Under the pieces are notes generated by a model. It saw nothing but the letters and a program-made list of their open reading frames with translations. It was not told where the DNA came from and made no database searches. A stretch of DNA of 5,162 nucleotides from Synergistaceae bacterium (GTDB lineage Bacteria; Synergistota; Synergistia; Synergistales; Aminobacteriaceae): assembly GCA_017446645.1 (NCBI GenBank), contig JAFSQO010000105.1:1-5162 (forward strand). The letters are read 5' to 3'. This document shows, one piece after another, positions 4,813 to 5,162 of this stretch (the stretch's first letter is position 1; the number at the start of each line of letters is the position of its first letter). The position numbers were made by a program, and so were the translations under genes.

Positions 4813-5162
4813 ATGAGTGAAAAGACAGCAGAAGAAAAATTAAGAGAAGCACTTGAAGGAGACACAGCAGGGACTTCAAAGGCTAAATCAAGCTCCGGGC
4901 CGAAGGGTGCGATACCCAAACGTCAGGAGAGAGATTCGTTTATTGAGGATTTCGAGAGGAAATTAAACGCCTCGCCTCAACAAGCAAGAGCCAGGACAGC
5001 AAGCAAGCCTGCTCAGGTTCAGCGTGCCGTTACGCCTGCCAAGAAGCCGACACAACAGATTAAAGCTAAGACGCAAACGCAAACGCTGCAAGCAAAGCCT
5101 GAAAATAAACCCGCGACAACTCCTGCAAAAAAAGTTGAAGCAAAAAAAATTTCTAAGACTCA
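4813..5162 (+). CDS. Low-complexity Lys/Ala/Pro/Gln-rich protein of unknown function, C-terminus cut by window edge
   Basis: An open frame of 116 codons, without a stop, that runs off the right edge. It starts MSEKTAEEKLREALEGDTAG, a short acidic helix-like N-terminus. A basic stretch (PKRQER, 35-40) and DSFIEDFERKL (41-51), a second likely amphipathic helix, follow. From about residue 53 to the edge the sequence is almost free of large hydrophobic residues and rich in Lys, Ala, Pro, Thr and Gln (TPAKKPTQQ, KTQTQTLQAKP, TPAKKVEAKK). It looks like a disordered linker that probably leads to a folded domain outside the window. There is no signal peptide, so it is cytoplasmic or anchored further on. 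The coding call rests on the open frame, the sensible start between promoter and edge, and composition. No family is recognised. A nucleic-acid-binding or scaffold role would be a guess. Confidence 0.7.
   Translation, partial: MSEKTAEEKLREALEGDTAGTSKAKSSSGPKGAIPKRQERDSFIEDFERKLNASPQQARARTASKPAQVQRAVTPAKKPTQQIKAKTQTQTLQAKPENKPATTPAKKVEAKKISKT

Noticed and set aside
4767..4820. 17-codon plus-strand frame starting in the terminator T-tract and ending over the start of the right-edge gene
   Set aside because: It has no ribosome site, begins inside the tRNA terminator and overlaps the -10 box; too short to support as a leader peptide.
4683..4919. Minus-strand open frame of 78 codons across the tRNA terminator
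   Set aside because: It runs through the tRNA 3' half and terminator and is antisense to the right-edge gene; no motifs.
5071..5086. ACGCAA tandem repeat
   Set aside because: Only about 2.7 copies inside a low-complexity coding region; it simply encodes QTQT.

Overview
The window comes from a bacterial chromosome of moderate GC content with compact, ordinary gene packing. Terminator, promoter and Shine-Dalgarno signals are of the usual bacterial kind. The lineage cannot be fixed from the sequence alone. The overall look (AT-leaning intergenic regions, a CCA-encoding tRNA-Glu, PLP aminotransferase wording) would fit an anaerobe such as Synergistota or Clostridia, but this is a low-confidence guess. 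There is no transposase, integrase, CRISPR array, phage gene or defence gene.

Layout from left to right. (1) Positions 1-850, minus strand: the N-terminal 283 residues of a class I/II PLP-dependent aminotransferase, cut by the left edge. (2) A 79-bp divergent intergenic region holds a 20-bp imperfect palindrome that overlaps candidate promoters in both directions. (3) Positions 930-2039, plus strand: a cardiolipin synthase-like phospholipase D protein with both HKD motifs but no N-terminal membrane segment. (4) Directly tail-to-tail, with no bases between the stop codons, lies a minus-strand VTT/DedA-superfamily (TVP38/TMEM64) membrane protein at 2040-2777. (5) Further upstream on the minus strand are a small exported protein of unknown function (2854-3282) with its own good promoter, and a Gfo/Idh/MocA-family oxidoreductase (3375-4547). 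(6) Divergent from the oxidoreductase is a complete tRNA-Glu gene with anticodon CTC (4642-4717), with its own promoter and Rho-independent terminator. (7) Positions 4813-5162, plus strand: the start of a Lys/Ala/Pro/Thr/Gln-rich, probably disordered protein, cut by the right edge.

The genes do not form one pathway. The clearest link is between the cardiolipin synthase-like enzyme and the VTT membrane protein, since both families act on membrane lipids. The oxidoreductase, the small exported protein and the VTT gene share a strand, but they are separated by a promoter and by a terminator-like hairpin, so they are at best loosely co-transcribed.

I found no convincing new multi-gene system. 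The points most worth checking are the replaced catalytic aspartate in the oxidoreductase, the palindrome between the divergent genes at 850/930, the apparently leaderless cardiolipin synthase-like gene, and the overlapping tRNA/oxidoreductase promoters around an A6T7 tract.
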